Shown here: in pieces, positions 34,630-47,650 of the stretch | Layout: each line of letters begins with the position of its first letter | Numbering within the stretch: position 1 is the first letter of the stretch | DNA from: Congeria kusceri | Taxonomy: Eukaryota > Mollusca > Bivalvia > Myida > Dreissenidae | Assembly (NCBI GenBank): GCA_027627225.1 | Contig: CM051028.1 | Span: 20,111,701-20,175,700, forward strand | Length of the DNA: 64,000 bases | Direction of reading: 5' to 3' | Program-made: the position numbers and the translations under genes | Notes under the pieces: generated by a model | Databases searched by the model: none | Told to the model about the DNA's origin: nothing | The model's input: the letters and a program-made list of their open reading frames with translations, nothing else

Positions 34630-35350
34630 AATATGCAATCCCAAGCGAGGTCTCGATATTTGGTATCTATGTATGAAATTTCATTAAAATATATCGATGC
34701 GTTCTTAAGCTGTTGAGCAGAAACCTTTCTTCTATTTTTAGTTATGGTGACCTTGATCTTGACCCCACCCACCCCATATGCAATTCCAAGCGAGGTCTCA
34801 ATATGGTATCTACGTATGAAGTTTCAGTAAAATATCTTTATGGATTCTAAAGTTATTGAGAGGAAACGGTTTTTCTATTTTAAGTAATGGTAACCTCGAC
34901 CCCATCCACCTTATACGCAATCCCAAGCTAGGTCTCGATATAAGGTATATATGTATGAAGTTTCATTAAAATATCTCGATGCGTTCTCAATTTATTGAGC
35001 GGAAACAGTGTTTTCTATTTTTGGCAACGGTGACCTTGATCTGTGACGTGTTGACCTCAAAATATATCGGCGTCTTCCTTTTTTATAGGGTATCTATGTA
35101 TTAAGTTTTAGTACAATATCTCGATGCGTTCTCAAGTTATTGAGCGGAAACCATTTTTCTATTTTTAGCAACGGTGACCTTGACCTTTGTCCTGTTGACC
35201 TCAAAATGTGTAGGCGTCTTCGATTCCCCCAAGTAACCAGCATACCAACTTTCATGATCGAATGTCAAAGCGTTCTCTAGATATCGTGCGGAAACGAAAT
35301 GGTATATAGACAGATCGACCATCCGACCGACCGACCGACGGACAGGTGCA
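34630..35350 (-). repeat. Tandem array of the CAATCCCAAGCGAGGTCTC family, with a GACC tail
   Basis: About four units of the 136-150-bp family run to about 35190, each with GGTGACCTTGA-type sequence and TTATTGAGCGGAAAC. The array then changes to a terminal unit ending in ACCGACCGACCGACGGACAG near 35331. The order matches a common molluscan arrangement of tandem units followed by a GACC/GGAC tail. Confidence 0.85.
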
Positions 35351-35737
35351 GAGCAAGATACCCCCACTTCTTCGATTTAGCTTCAACCAACAGCTTATCA
35401 CGTAGGGTGTTTTTCAAATGTACGCCAATATATATATAAAATCAATGAAAAATTCCACCCTACCGACCCAAATTTTTGATCATGCCAGCATTAACAAAAC
35501 TATGATTGTTTAAGACCTAACTGAAGCGGTTGACAAAAGCAGACAACATTTGTACATGAATATTATCTTTCAAACAAAATCTCTAAATCTCGTTTCGCGT
35601 GTGATATAACCGTATTGTGCGATAAACTGAAGTTGATAATACACACGTCGGCAATCAGTAAGTTTAACTTGTGTATCCAACACCATCAACGAATCATTTC
35701 TCCAATGTACGCTCGAAACCCAATGGAGACATTTAAG
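35351..35737. other. Unassigned stretch
   Basis: No feature seen; a short ORF at 35615-35863 overlaps the adjacent MITE and is not credible. Confidence 0.35.
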
Positions 35738-35919
35738 GGTGGCACCGAGTTGACATGTGTGTGTTTTTATAATTCATGGCCACAGTATAATTACTCGTGG
35801 CCACGACTTCATAACTCGTGCCCACGACATAATAACTTAATATTTCGTGCCTATAATAAATAAGTTGTGGCCAAGTATTACAAATAAGCACACACATGTC
35901 ACGTCAATGCCACCGTAAT
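35738..35919. mobile_element. MITE with about 28-bp inverted ends and GTGGCCACGA repeats
   Basis: The left end GTGGCACCGAGTTGACATGT then GTGTG mirrors the right end, reverse complement GTGGCATTGACGTGACATGT then GTGTG. The interior repeats TCGTGGCCACGAC-TAATAAC-type dyads three times. Confidence 0.8.
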
Positions 35920-36031
35920 TTTTCTCTTTCTGTATGCTTTTTAAAAATAAAACTAGGGTTCATTAGCTTAAATGCTAAATACATTTGCAAAAATAGAACG
36001 AACAACGATATTTTATTTCAAACAACCGGAT

Positions 36032-36553
36032 CTATAAACAACTCTCTATAAAAACTAAATTAATATTTGCCTCATCGCCTTTGCTGATCTGCTCGATTAT
36101 TTTAGGAACAGACTTGGTAACCGCACTCTTCCGTTCTCTAGACGACGGCAGGCTGCCACGTGGTAGACCCACGCGATTTAACCTTCGGTTCTCTGGGCTG
36201 TCAACGTACAATTGCACACTGGTTGTGCCCGTCAGTGAGTTAAACCGGGCAGTACCCACGGGTTTCCCAACCCTGTTGAGTTCTCGATTCTGCCAAGTGT
36301 CTTTGTAGACGACAATCGTCGGTGTACTGTCGGTCTTAGCATCTAGATCAGGGACCCTGGCACCCTTAGGTGTCGTTACTCTATCCTGCTGCCCTTTGCC
36401 TGGGGTTGCCTGAACGGAAGTAGCACTGGCCGTTTTACTTTTATGTTTCACATCACCGGTTTTCGTAGACGTTTTTTTATCCGTCACTTCACCATTTTTC
36501 TTATTCGGACTTTTCTTGCCCCGTGGACCCGTTCTGGTGTTTTGGTTCGACAT
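36032..36553 (-). CDS. Basic protein with two RVGxPxG peptide repeats (probable kinase first exon)
   Basis: ATG at 36553 opens 173 codons. Residues 1-80 are Lys/Thr/Gly-rich and probably disordered. Two copies of a 19-residue motif follow: YKDTWQNRELNRVGKPVGT at 83-101 and YVDSPENRRLNRVGLPRGS at 116-134. Nine positions of NRxLNRVGxPxG are identical between them. The same motif is in the first exon of the kinase pseudogene (10492-11027), and the nearest same-strand downstream coding exon is the divergent kinase at 30983. I therefore infer this is the first exon of that gene. No strong GT donor is seen before the TAG at 36032; TTA|GTTTTT is the only phase-0 candidate and is weak, with AAAG|GCGATG a poor GC donor. 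It could instead be a small stand-alone protein. No signal peptide or membrane segment. Confidence 0.65.
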   Translation of the reverse strand: MSNQNTRTGPRGKKSPNKKNGEVTDKKTSTKTGDVKHKSKTASATSVQATPGKGQQDRVTTPKGARVPDLDAKTDSTPTIVVYKDTWQNRELNRVGKPVGTARFNSLTGTTSVQLYVDSPENRRLNRVGLPRGSLPSSRERKSAVTKSVPKIIEQISKGDEANINLVFIESCL

Positions 36554-37536
36554 CTTTTTTCAAAAGAAAGTTTTATATCGTTAAGTTCAGCACATACCAA
36601 CTCAGATTAAAATGTCTGAATGTATTATAACACATGCTTTACCTACTCCAACTCAATACATCATTTTCAAAAAATCCCCTAGTACATGTAGTTTCGTTTT
36701 CGATTAAGTTTACAGGCAAAATGTTTACAAAGGAGGGGTCGTATTTATGAAACATATTTACAGGTAATGTCACGGTCATGTATTTATCAATAGCTTTTGA
36801 TGTCATTTACCACGTTTACCAATAAACAACTTTATTTTAATATTAGAAAACAATCATTTGATCGCGTAAATTCTTATTAAATTGTTGGAACGTACTATTT
36901 GTTTATCAAAGCGCTAAATGCACTATTGGTGTTTGCTGGTTCTCAACTCAAATAAAGCAGCCGATTTAATACCAATATTCGACTTGAAAACCAGAAGGGG
37001 CGTATGCGCAAAGAAGGCTGATATATTTATTGAGAAATATCTCTTAAAACTCAAAAGTAGTTCATGATTTGACATGAGTTTCGATGTTAACTCATAGGTT
37101 TAGTTTTAGTTTTGTATAATTATATTTTCTGAGCGGTGAAATACATGCATATGAAAATCAAATTAGGTAATGACAGCTACAAAACAAGATATGCATACCC
37201 GCCGTTTTTTATCGTCTTCTTTAACATTCGCGCATTTAATGACCATTTAATGAGCGGGTAGATAACGTTCTGTAAAAAAGTGTATTGGGAGTCTATATTT
37301 GGGAAATCTTTAATCAAATGCAATGACTATTTAAAAGCAACAACTTGAGATATTCGGTTCGACCCCGAATAACAGAGTCTTATGTCGAGTATTGATTTTA
37401 CAATGCGTCTACGTATTTCAGCTTCATATGTAAACAGATGCAGTGCTGTTTCAAAGAAGTAATTGATTTTAAAGTTGATACTGTGGGATACCAAGATATA
37501 CGTAAAACTGATGGGTAATAAAATGGGATTACAAAA
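36554..37536. other. Upstream region of the peptide-repeat gene
   Basis: This should contain the promoter of the minus-strand ORF. No TATA box at a convincing distance was found. No other feature. Confidence 0.35.
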
Positions 37537-37957
37537 GGGTATGACTAAACACCGGAAACCCGCAAAAAACCACAGAGACCTACTTGATGAACAGAAACCT
37601 GCAAAATCCCAATGAAACACAAGAAACTCATCAGCGAAAACCAACGGAAACATACAAAAACCTACTTAAACTTGCGAAAACCCAAGAAAACCTTCTTAAA
37701 CTAACGAAAAACCGCGAAAACCAGAGCAAACACGAAAACCAATGGAAGCTTTGGAATTGTGCAAATTTCACGGGTTTTCGCTGTTAAATTATGGTTGTCA
37801 TGGGTTTTCGTTATTTGAAGTAGGTTTACAATGTTCGCTGCTACTTGTAGGTTTCCACACATTAAGTTAGGTTTTCGAACGGTTTTCTTTTTATTTTAAG
37901 TAGGTTTTCGGGGCTTTTAGCTGGTTTCCGTGGGTTTTCGGTGTTGAGTCATACCGG
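37537..37957. mobile_element. hAT-like MITE with 8-bp target duplication
   Basis: Inverted ends GGGTATGACTAAACACCGG and, in reverse complement, CCGGTATGACTCAACACCG continue as related AAAACC(C/T)-rich arms. The flanks carry the same octamer, TTACAAAA, at 37529-37536 and 37958-37965. An 8-bp duplication is typical of hAT transposition. The interior is a run of degenerate GAAAACC repeats with no coding capacity. Confidence 0.85.
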
Positions 37958-37965
37958 TTACAAAA

Positions 37966-39454
37966 GGCACGTTTTCATAGTGCCTCAGAAAGTTACTATT
38001 TTATTTCTCTGGTTAATGTTGAACATTTGAGTAATTCAATTGTTATTCAATTGAAATATGTACTCTCTTGTATTTCTTTTTAATTTGAATAGCAATGCTA
38101 TGAAGTTAATTTGTATTTGCATAGCTGTATAGTATGATTAAGTATGTGCCAAGTGTGAGGTTTGACATGCCTTAAAACTGTTTTGAACCCCCAATGCTTT
38201 GCATTGACCGTCCCATGGCGGTGACCCCAGTTTTGTCATAGTTTTGTTCGTGTTTTGTGCTTGTTTCATGCTATTTGTAGTAATTTGATATACTGAAATT
38301 GGTCACTTGGCCTCAACAATATTACTTGCAATACACCTAAGTGAAAATAATCAAAATGCTGACAGCACAGAAAGCATTTTTTGAATTAAGGGTGCATTTT
38401 TGCTTAAAAGGAAACAATAGGGAAACATTTGTTTAAATGAAGTTCAGTTTCCCACATTTTAAACTTGAGAATATGGCTTCTTATTCAAAATTATGTGACA
38501 TCATAATACAAATGTATTTGTAAGTGACGAACATATACTTCATCAAGCTAATGATCTCATGCAAACGGATTAATATACATGCCAGTTAACAAATCAATCT
38601 GCAATGAGCCGTCATTGTTGCAGAATAACAGATGAAGCGTGGTAGTTAGGAGCATCGATTGTTAGTGATTTGTAGCCTACTTAGTCCAACGTAGGTCATG
38701 CGATGCGTGTTCTCGATTTTCCATGTTACAGTTTTAAATTAATACATTGCAGTAATTTGTTATCAAAATATTCAGAATAAGAATCACTAACAAGAAATAA
38801 CACTTCCGCAACGATTCAAAAATAACAAATGTAGCGCATTAATTTAGTGGTCTTATTCCAGGACACTCAGGTGAATATTTCGGTTACATACAAGTAAATA
38901 ACGAAATATGAGTGCCATTAATTCGACCTAACATTTTAAAGAAATTGACTTGTTTAGAAACGGGAACTTTAATAAATCACATGATAAACACGTTAAAATA
39001 CACATGAAATACATTATCTTACATACTTAAACGGTAAGAAAACAGGCGTGAATTTTTGCTATTTGAAGAAGGACCCTTTCAGGTTTCAATTTACTGACTC
39101 GTAGCCTGCAAAGAAAAGAAGTAGTTTTCCGCGATAATATTTGTTTTGGAAATTACCCTCTCAAAAGACCGTTGGCTTCGGCCAACAGTCTAAAACTTGA
39201 TTTTCCCTAATTTAAGTCAATGGTGTCCTAGTGTCAAGGGAATGTTAATCCCATGCATGATTTGTGCATGGAGAAATCCCTGATAGTTAACATTACCGCC
39301 AGAAGTACAGTTATTCATGGAAAGCATGAAACAACACAGTGTTTTTTAACAAAAGAATGAAATTTGTCTTTAAGGAACATTTTCGTGTCGATAAGGGTTT
39401 GTCTCCAGATGCTGCAGCTGGAGTTTCACATAGGCCTATGTCGCCGGTTGATGA
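37966..39454. other. AT-rich stretch, nothing firm
   Basis: A small hairpin (CCGTTGGCTTCGGCCAACAG) occurs near 39169. No gene was found. Confidence 0.4.
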
Positions 39455-39540
39455 AAAGTGTGCAGCCAGTCCGGAAATCAAACCCGGGCCCTCTCGCGAT
39501 CTGGGCGATGCTCTTCCGAGTGAGCTAACCGGGCCGCTTA
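39455..39540 (-). mobile_element. tRNA-derived SINE head, degenerate
   Basis: The reverse complement starts GCGGCCCGGTTAGCTCACTC and GGAAGAGCATCGCCC, then GGGCCCGGGTTTGATTTCC. A-box and B-box positions are recognisable but mutated. It resembles the heads of bivalve tRNA SINEs; no body or tail could be assigned. Confidence 0.55.
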
Positions 39541-39787
39541 CACACTAATCACCAATCCCACTTCAGTTCGGTACCGTAACACCTAGTTTACAATCATACA
39601 TTGGCGGTATATGTCTTATTAGACCACAGCTGTCGCCAGCCGACCATTCAGAGGCAAGAAAAAGAAGTATTGTATAAATCCCACACACTTACAGTAATGT
39701 GTTGGTATATATAACTCCCGATTTCAATGCGCGCAAGGTGTAAAGGCCAAATAAACTCATTTTTGAGTTTTTTGATTAATGTATACT
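39541..39787. other. Short unassigned gap
   Basis: No feature seen. Confidence 0.3.
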
Positions 39788-40080
<293 letters not shown>

Positions 40081-40450
40081 TAGTAGTCGTAGTAGTGTAG
40101 CAGTTGTTGTTGTTCGTGTTTTAGTTGTTCGTGTCGTTTATGTTGTTAATTTTGTTGTTGCTGTCGTGTTGTTGTTCATGCTATTGTTGTTCGTGGCGTT
40201 GTTGTCCGTGTTGTTGTTCGTGTTGTTGTTAATTTAGTTGTTCTTCGTCTTGTTGTTGATCATGTTGTTTCTAGTGTTTCTGTTGTGCGTGTTGTTGTTT
40301 TAGTTATTGTTGTAGTTATTGTTGTTGTTCGTGTTGTTGTTGTTGTTGGTCATGTTGTTATTTTTGTTGTTGTTGTTGTAGTTCTTGTTGTTGGTGTAGT
40401 TGTTGTTTTTCGTGCTGTTGTTGTTCGCGTTGTCTCTCGGGTTGTTGTAG
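40081..40450. repeat. GTT-rich degenerate repeat
   Basis: Imperfect GTT/TTG units broken by CGTG words follow the AGT tract directly. This is probably an older, decayed trinucleotide expansion. Confidence 0.9.
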
Positions 40451-41257
40451 TTGTGGAGTAGCAATTGTGTAGTGGATTTGCAATTGTGGAGGATGTGGTG
40501 GTATTTTAAGTTCTATTAGTGGTTGTAATTACTTTTATTAATTTGAATTATTCGGCTTCAATAGTGTATTGATTTCTCAAATATGAATTTGGTCTAAAAT
40601 GCTAAAATATTGCTAGACAAAAAGGCCATGAATTAAGCTGTTCACTCGTGCACTGTGTATTCTATTTACATGGCATGTTTTTTAATACGGTAAACCAAAC
40701 ATGTATTATCTGTGGTTTCAGTCAGATAGACCCGCTCCTAGCAGATTTATATAAAATTGATAAATTCCATATGCAACCGCTACTCGGGGTTTATCCTATA
40801 CATGTACCGAAACACATCTAGAATAAACGCTCGATAACAAAACCATTTTCCAAAAATCCCATGTAGTACTTTCGTTTCCGCTCCCACGGTATTGTTTGCA
40901 AACTGATTGGTTATATTTATATCTACAGGCAACGTGAGGATAAAGCAAATAATATTATTTTAATTTATTTATAATGCCATTTGCGCTTAAAGCTCCTCAT
41001 GACACGGATAAAACAACACATTTTTAAAATCGGTTTCCTCTGACCGTAACCTGAGCCAGCATTCGGTCGGAGAAAAATCTTGTGATCTTTAAATGGCGTA
41101 TTCATGAAAAAAATCTCTCAAGACAATTCCGTGCATGTTTTTTTTTGCACCATTCTTCAACGTTAGAACTTGACATTTTGTTTTAGTCTAATATATTCAA
41201 ATACTTTAATAAACTTAAATGTTCCCAATGTAATACACTTTTAATTACACGTAGTAT
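40451..41257. other. Unassigned left flank of the satellite
   Basis: No gene or element recognised. Confidence 0.35.
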
Positions 41258-44200
41258 TTTATTTCTGGAAATCACTTCATGTGCATATCGGGTGGCCTGA
41301 CGCATGGGTTTGTACTAGATTTAAAAAACCTATTCCATTTCTAGAAATCACTTCATGTACATACCGGGAGGCCTGACTCATAGTTTGTACTAGATTTAAA
41401 AAACCTATTCTATTTCTAGAAATCACTTCATGTACATACCGGGTGGCCTGACGCATGGGTTTGTACTAGATTTAAAAAACCTATTCCATTTCTAGAAATC
41501 ACTTCATGTACATACCGGGTGGCCTGACTCATAGTTTGTACTAGATTGAAAAAACCTATTCCATTTCTAGAAATCACTTCATGTACATACCGGGAGGCCT
41601 GACTCATAGTTTGTACTAGATTTAAAAAACCTATTCCATTTCTAGAAATCACTTCATGTACATACCGGGTGGCCTGACGCATGGGTTTGTACTAGATTTA
41701 AAAAACCTATTCCATTTCTAGAAATCACTTCATGTACATACCGGGAGGCCTGACGCATGGGTTTGTACTAGATTTAAAAAACCTATTCCATTTCTTGAAA
41801 TCACTTCATGTACATACCGGGAGGCCTAACTCATGGGTTTGTACTAGATTAAAAAACTGATTCCATTTCTAGAAATCACTTCATGTACATACCGGGTGGC
41901 CTGACTCATGGGTTTGTACTAGATTTAAAAAAACCGATTCCATTTCTTGAAATCACTTCATGTACATACCGGGAGGCCTGACTCATGGGTTTGAACTAGA
42001 TTTAAAAAACCTATTCCATTTCTTGAAATCATTTCATGTACATACCGGGTGGCCTGACGCATGGGTTTGTTCTAGATTTAAAAAACCTATTCCATTTCTA
42101 GAAATCACTTCATGTACATACCGGGAGGCCTGACTCATGGGTTTGTACTAGATTTAAAAAACCTATCCCATTTCTGGAAATCACTTCATGTACATACCGT
42201 GCGGCCTGACGCATTGGTTTGTACTAGATTTAAAAAACTTATTCCATTTCTTGAAATCACTTCATGTACATACCGGGTGGCCTGACGCATGGGTTTGTAC
42301 TAGATTTAAAAAACCTATTCCATTTCTAGAAATCACTTCATGTACATACCGGGTGGCATGACGCATGGGTTTGTACTAGATTTAAAAAACCTATTCCATT
42401 TCTTGAAATCACTTCATGTACATACCCGGTGGCCTGACTCATGGTTTGTACTAGATTTAAAAAACCTATTCCATTTCTAGAAATCACTTCATGTACATAC
42501 CGGGAGGCCTGACGCATGGGTTTGTACTAGATTTAAAAAACCTATTCCATTTCTTGAAATCACTTCATGTACATACCGGGTGGCCTGACGCATGGGTTTG
42601 TACTAGATTTAAAAAACCTATTCCATTTCTAGAAATCACTTCATGTACATACCGGGAGGCCTGACTCATGGGTTTGTACTAGATTTAAAAAACCTATTCC
42701 ATTTCTAGAAATCACTTCATGTACATACCGGGTGGCCTGACGCATGGGTTTGTACTAGATTTAAAAAACCTATTCAATTTCTGGAAATCACTTCATGTAC
42801 ATACCGGGAGGCCTGACGCATGGGTTGTACTAGATTAAAAAACTGATTCCATTTCTAGAAATCACTTCATGTACATACCGGGAGGCCTGACTCATGGCTT
42901 TGTACTAGATTTAAAAAACCTATTCCATTTCTAGAAATCACATCATTTACATACCGGGAGGCCTGACTCATGGGTTTGTACTAGATTTAAAAAACCTATT
43001 CCATTTCTTGAAATCACTTCATGTACATACCGGGTGGCCTGACTCATGGGATTGTACTAGATTAAAAAAACCTATTCCATTTCTTGAAATCACTTCATGT
43101 ACATACCGGGTGGCCTGACTCATGGGTTTGTACTAGATTAAAAAAACCTATTCCATTTCTCGAAATCACTTCATGTACATACCGGGTGGCCTGACGCATG
43201 GGTTTGTACCAGATTTAAAAACTGATTCCATTTCTGGAAATCACTTTATGCACATACCGGGTGGCCTGACGCATGGGTTTGTACTAGATTTAAAAACTGA
43301 TTCCATTTCTAGAAATCACTTCATGTACATACCGGGTGGCCTGACTCATGGGTTTGTACTAGATTTAAAAAACCTATCCCATTTCTGGAAATCACTTCAT
43401 GTACATACCGGGTGGCCTGACTCATCGGTTTGTACTAGATTAAAAAAACCTATTCCATTTCTTGAAATCACTTCATGTACATACCGGGAGGCCTGACGCA
43501 TGGGTTTGTACTAGATTTAAAAACTGATTCCATTTCTAGAAATCACTTCATGTACATACCGGGTGGCCTGACGCATGGGTTTGTACTAAATTTAAAAAAC
43601 CTATTCCATTTCTAGAAATCACTTCATGTACATACCGGGTGGCCTGACGCATGGGTTTGTACTAGATTTAAAAAATGATTTAAAAACTGATTCCATTTCT
43701 AGAAATCACTTCATGTACATACCGGGAAGCCTGACTGATGGTTTGTACTAGATTTAAAAAACCTATTCCATTTCTGGAAATCACTTCATGTACATACCGG
43801 GTGGCCTGACTCATGGTTTGTACTAGATTTAAAAAACCTATTCCATTTCTGGAAATCACTTCATGTACATACCGGGTGGCCTGACTCATGGGTTTGTACT
43901 AGATTTAAAAACTGATTCCATTTCTAGAAATCACTTCATGTACATACCGGGAAGCCTGACTCATCGTTTGTACTAGATTTAAAAAACCTATTCCATTTCT
44001 TGAAATCACTTCATGTACATACCGGGTGGCCTGACGCATGGGTTTGTACTAGATTTAAAAACTGATTCCATTTCTGGAAATCACTTCATGTACATACCGG
44101 GAAGCCTGACTCATGGGTTTGTACTAGATTTAAAAAACCTATTCCATTTCTGGAAATCACTTCATGTACATACCGGGAAGCCTGACTCATGGGTTTGTAC

Positions 44201-47200
44201 TAGATTTAAAAAACCTATCCCATTTCTAGAAATCACTTCATGTACATACCGGGTGGCCTGACTCATGGGTTTGTACTAGATTTAAAAAACCTATCCCATT
44301 TCTGGAAATCCCTTCATGTACATACCGGGTGGCCTGACGCATGGGTTTGTACTAGATTTAAAAAACCTGTTCCATTTCTTGAAATCACTTCATGTACATA
44401 CCGGGTGGCCTGACGCATGGGTTTGTACTAGATTAAAAAAACCTATTCCATTTCTTGAAATCACTTCATGTACATACCGGGTGGCCTGACGCATGGGTTT
44501 GTACTAGATTTAAAAAAACTATTCCATTTCTTGAAATCACTTCATGTACATACCGGGTGGCCTGACGCATGGGTTTGTACAAGATTTAAAAAACCTATTC
44601 CATTTCTAGAAATCACTTCATGTACATACCGGGAGGCCTGACTCATGGGTTTGTACTAGATTTAAAAAACCTATTCCATTTATGGAAATCACTTCATGTA
44701 CATACCGGGTGGCCTGACGCATGGGTTTGTACTAGATTTAAAAAACCTATTCCATTTCTAGAAATCACTTCATGTACATACCGGGAGGCCTGACTCATGG
44801 GTTTGTACTAGATTTAAAAAACCTATTCCATTTCTAGAAATCACTTCATGTACATACCGGGTGGCCTGACTCATGGGTTTGTACTAGATTTAAAATACCT
44901 ATTCCATTTCTTGAAATCACTTCATGTACATACCGGGTGGCCTGACGCATGGGTTTGCACTAGATTTAAAAAACCTATTCCATTTCTGGAAATCACTTCA
45001 TGTACATGCCGGGAGGCCTGACGCATGGGTTTGTACTAGATTTAATAAACCTATTCCATTTCTAGAAATCACTTCATGTACATACCGGGTGGCCTGACGC
45101 ATGGGTTTGTATTAGATTTAAAAAACCTATTCCAATTCTTGAAATCACTTCATGTACATACCGGGTGGCCTGACGCATGGATTTGTACTAGATTTAAAAA
45201 ACCTATTCCATTTCTGGAAATCACTTCATGTACATACCGGGAGGCCTGACGCATGGGTTTGTACTAGATTTAAAAAACCTATTCCATTTCTTGAAATCAC
45301 TTCATGTACATACCGGGAGGCCTGACTCATGGTTTGTACCAGATTAAAAAAACCTATTCCATTTCTAGAAATCACTTCATATACATACCGGGTGACCTGA
45401 CGCATGGGTTTGTACTAGATTTAAAAAACCTATTCCATTTCTTGAAATCACTTCATGTACATACCGGGTGGCCTGACTCATGGTTTGTACTAGATTTAAA
45501 AAATCTATTCCATTTCTTGAAATCACTTCATGTACATACCGGGTGGCCTGACGCATGGGTTTGTACTAGATTTAAAAAACCTATTCCATTACTAGAAATC
45601 ACTTCATGTACATACCGGGAGGCCTGACTCATGGTTTGTACCAGATTAAAAAAACCTATTCCATTTCTAGAAATCACTTCATGTACATACCGGGTGGCCT
45701 GACGCATGGGTTTGTACTAGATTTAAAAAACCTATTCCATTTCTTGAAATCACTTCATGTACATACCGGGTGGCCTGACTCATGGTTTGTACTAGATTTA
45801 AAAAACCTATTCCATTTCTTGAAATCACTTCATGTACATACCGGGAGGCCTGACGCATGGGTTTGTACTAGATTTAAAAAACCTATTCCATTTCTTGAAA
45901 TCACTTCATGTACATACCGGGAAGCCTGACTCATGGGTTTGTACCAGATTTAAAAAACCTATTCCATTTCTTGAAATAACTTCATGTTCATACCGGGTGG
46001 CCTGACGCATGGGTTTGTACTAGATTTAAAAAACCTATTCCATTTCTAGAAATCACTTCATGTACATACCGGGTGGCCTGACGCATGGGTTTGTACTAGA
46101 TTTAAAAAACCTATTCCATTTCTAGAAATCACTTCATGTACATACCGGGTGGCCTGACGCATGGGTTTGTACTAGATTTAAAAAATCTATTCCATTTCTG
46201 GAAATCACTTCATGTACATACCGGGTGGCCTGACGCATGGGTTTGTACTAGATTTAAAAACTGATTCCATTTCTTGAAATCACTTCATGTACATACCGGG
46301 AAGCCTGACGCATGGGTTTGTACTAGATTTAAAAAACCTATTCCATTTCTAGAAATCACTTCATGTACATTCCGGGAGGCCTGACGCATGGGTTTGTACT
46401 ATATTTAAAAAACCTATTCCATTTCTGGAAATCACTTCATGTACATAACGGGTGGCCTGACGCATGGGTTTGTACTAGATTTAAAAAACCTATTCCATTT
46501 CTGGAAATCACTTCATGTACATACCGGGTGGCCTGACGCATGGGTTTGTACTAGATTTAAAAAACCTATTCCATTTCTGGAAATCACTTCATGTACATAC
46601 CGGGTGGCCTGACTCATGGTCTGTACTAGATTTAAAAAACCTATTCCATTTCTGGAAATCACTTCATGTACATACCGGGTGGCCTGACGCATGGGTTTGT
46701 ACTAGATTAAAAAACTGATTCCATTTCTGGAAATAACTTCATGTACATACCGGGTGGCCTGACTCATGGTTTGTACCAGATTAAAACAAGCAGTTTCCAT
46801 TTCTGGAAATCACTTCATGTACATACCGGGTGGCCTGACGCAAGGCTTGTACTAGATTAAAAAAACTTTTTACATTTCTGGAAATAACTTCATGTACATG
46901 TATACCAGATGGCCTGACTCATAGTTTGTACTAGATTAAAACAAGCAGTTTCCATTTCTGGAAATCACTTCATGTACACAACGGGAGGCCTGACTCATAG
47001 TTTGTACCAGATTAAAACAAGCAGTTTCCATTTCTGGAAATCACTTCATGTACACAACGGGAGGCCTGACTCATAGTTTGTACCAGATTAAAACAAGCAG
47101 TTTCCATTTCTGGAAATCACTTCATGTACATACCGGGTGGCCTGACGCAAGGCTTGTACTCGATTAAAAAAACTTTTTACGTTTCTGGTAATCACTTCAT

Positions 47201-47650
47201 GAACATACCGGTCGGCATGACTCATGGTTTGTACTAGATAAAAAAAAAAAACTGTTTCCGTTTCTGGAAATCACTTCATGTACACAACGGGTGGCCTGAC
47301 TCATGGTTTGTATTAGATCAAAAAATCAACTGTTTCAATTTCTGGAAATCACTTCATGTACATACTGGATGGCCTGACTCATGGTTTGTACTAGATTAAA
47401 AAAAACTGTTTCTGTTTCTGGAAATACATTCATGTACATACCGGGTGGCCTGACTCGTGGTTTGTAGTAGATTTTAAAAAAAATGGTTCCGTTTCTTGAA
47501 ATCACTTCATGTACATACCGTGTGGCCTGACTCGTGGTTTCTAGTAGATTTTAAAAAAAATGGTTCCGTTTCTTGAAATCACTTCATGTACATTCCGAGA
47601 GGCCTGACTCATGGTACTAGATTAAAAAACTGTTTCCATTCTGGAAATGA
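41258..47650. repeat. 76-bp satellite array, about 84 units
   Basis: The unit contains AATCACTTCATGTACATACC, then GGGTGGCCTGACGCATGGGT, then TTGTACTAGATTTAAAAAAC and CTATTCCATTTCTAGA; two adjacent anchors at 41421 and 41497 give a 76-bp period. Recurrent variants are TCTAGA/TCTTGA/TCTGGA, GGGTGG/GGGAGG/GGGAAG and GACGCAT/GACTCAT. Units are near-identical in the middle and decay towards the right end (from about 46740), where AAGCAGTTTCC and ACAACGGG variants and A-run length changes accumulate. There are no spacers, so it is not a CRISPR array. The open frames through it have a 76-residue period and are artefacts. Confidence 0.97.

Noticed and set aside
35137..35367. 76-codon minus-strand ORF
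   Set aside because: It lies wholly in the terminal unit of a tandem array and its GACC tail.
41428..46718. ORFs inside the 76-bp satellite
   Set aside because: They are short, period-76 readings of the repeat, on both strands, with no start context or domain.
41258..47650. CRISPR-like array
   Set aside because: Units are contiguous with no variable spacers and the DNA is eukaryotic; it is a satellite.
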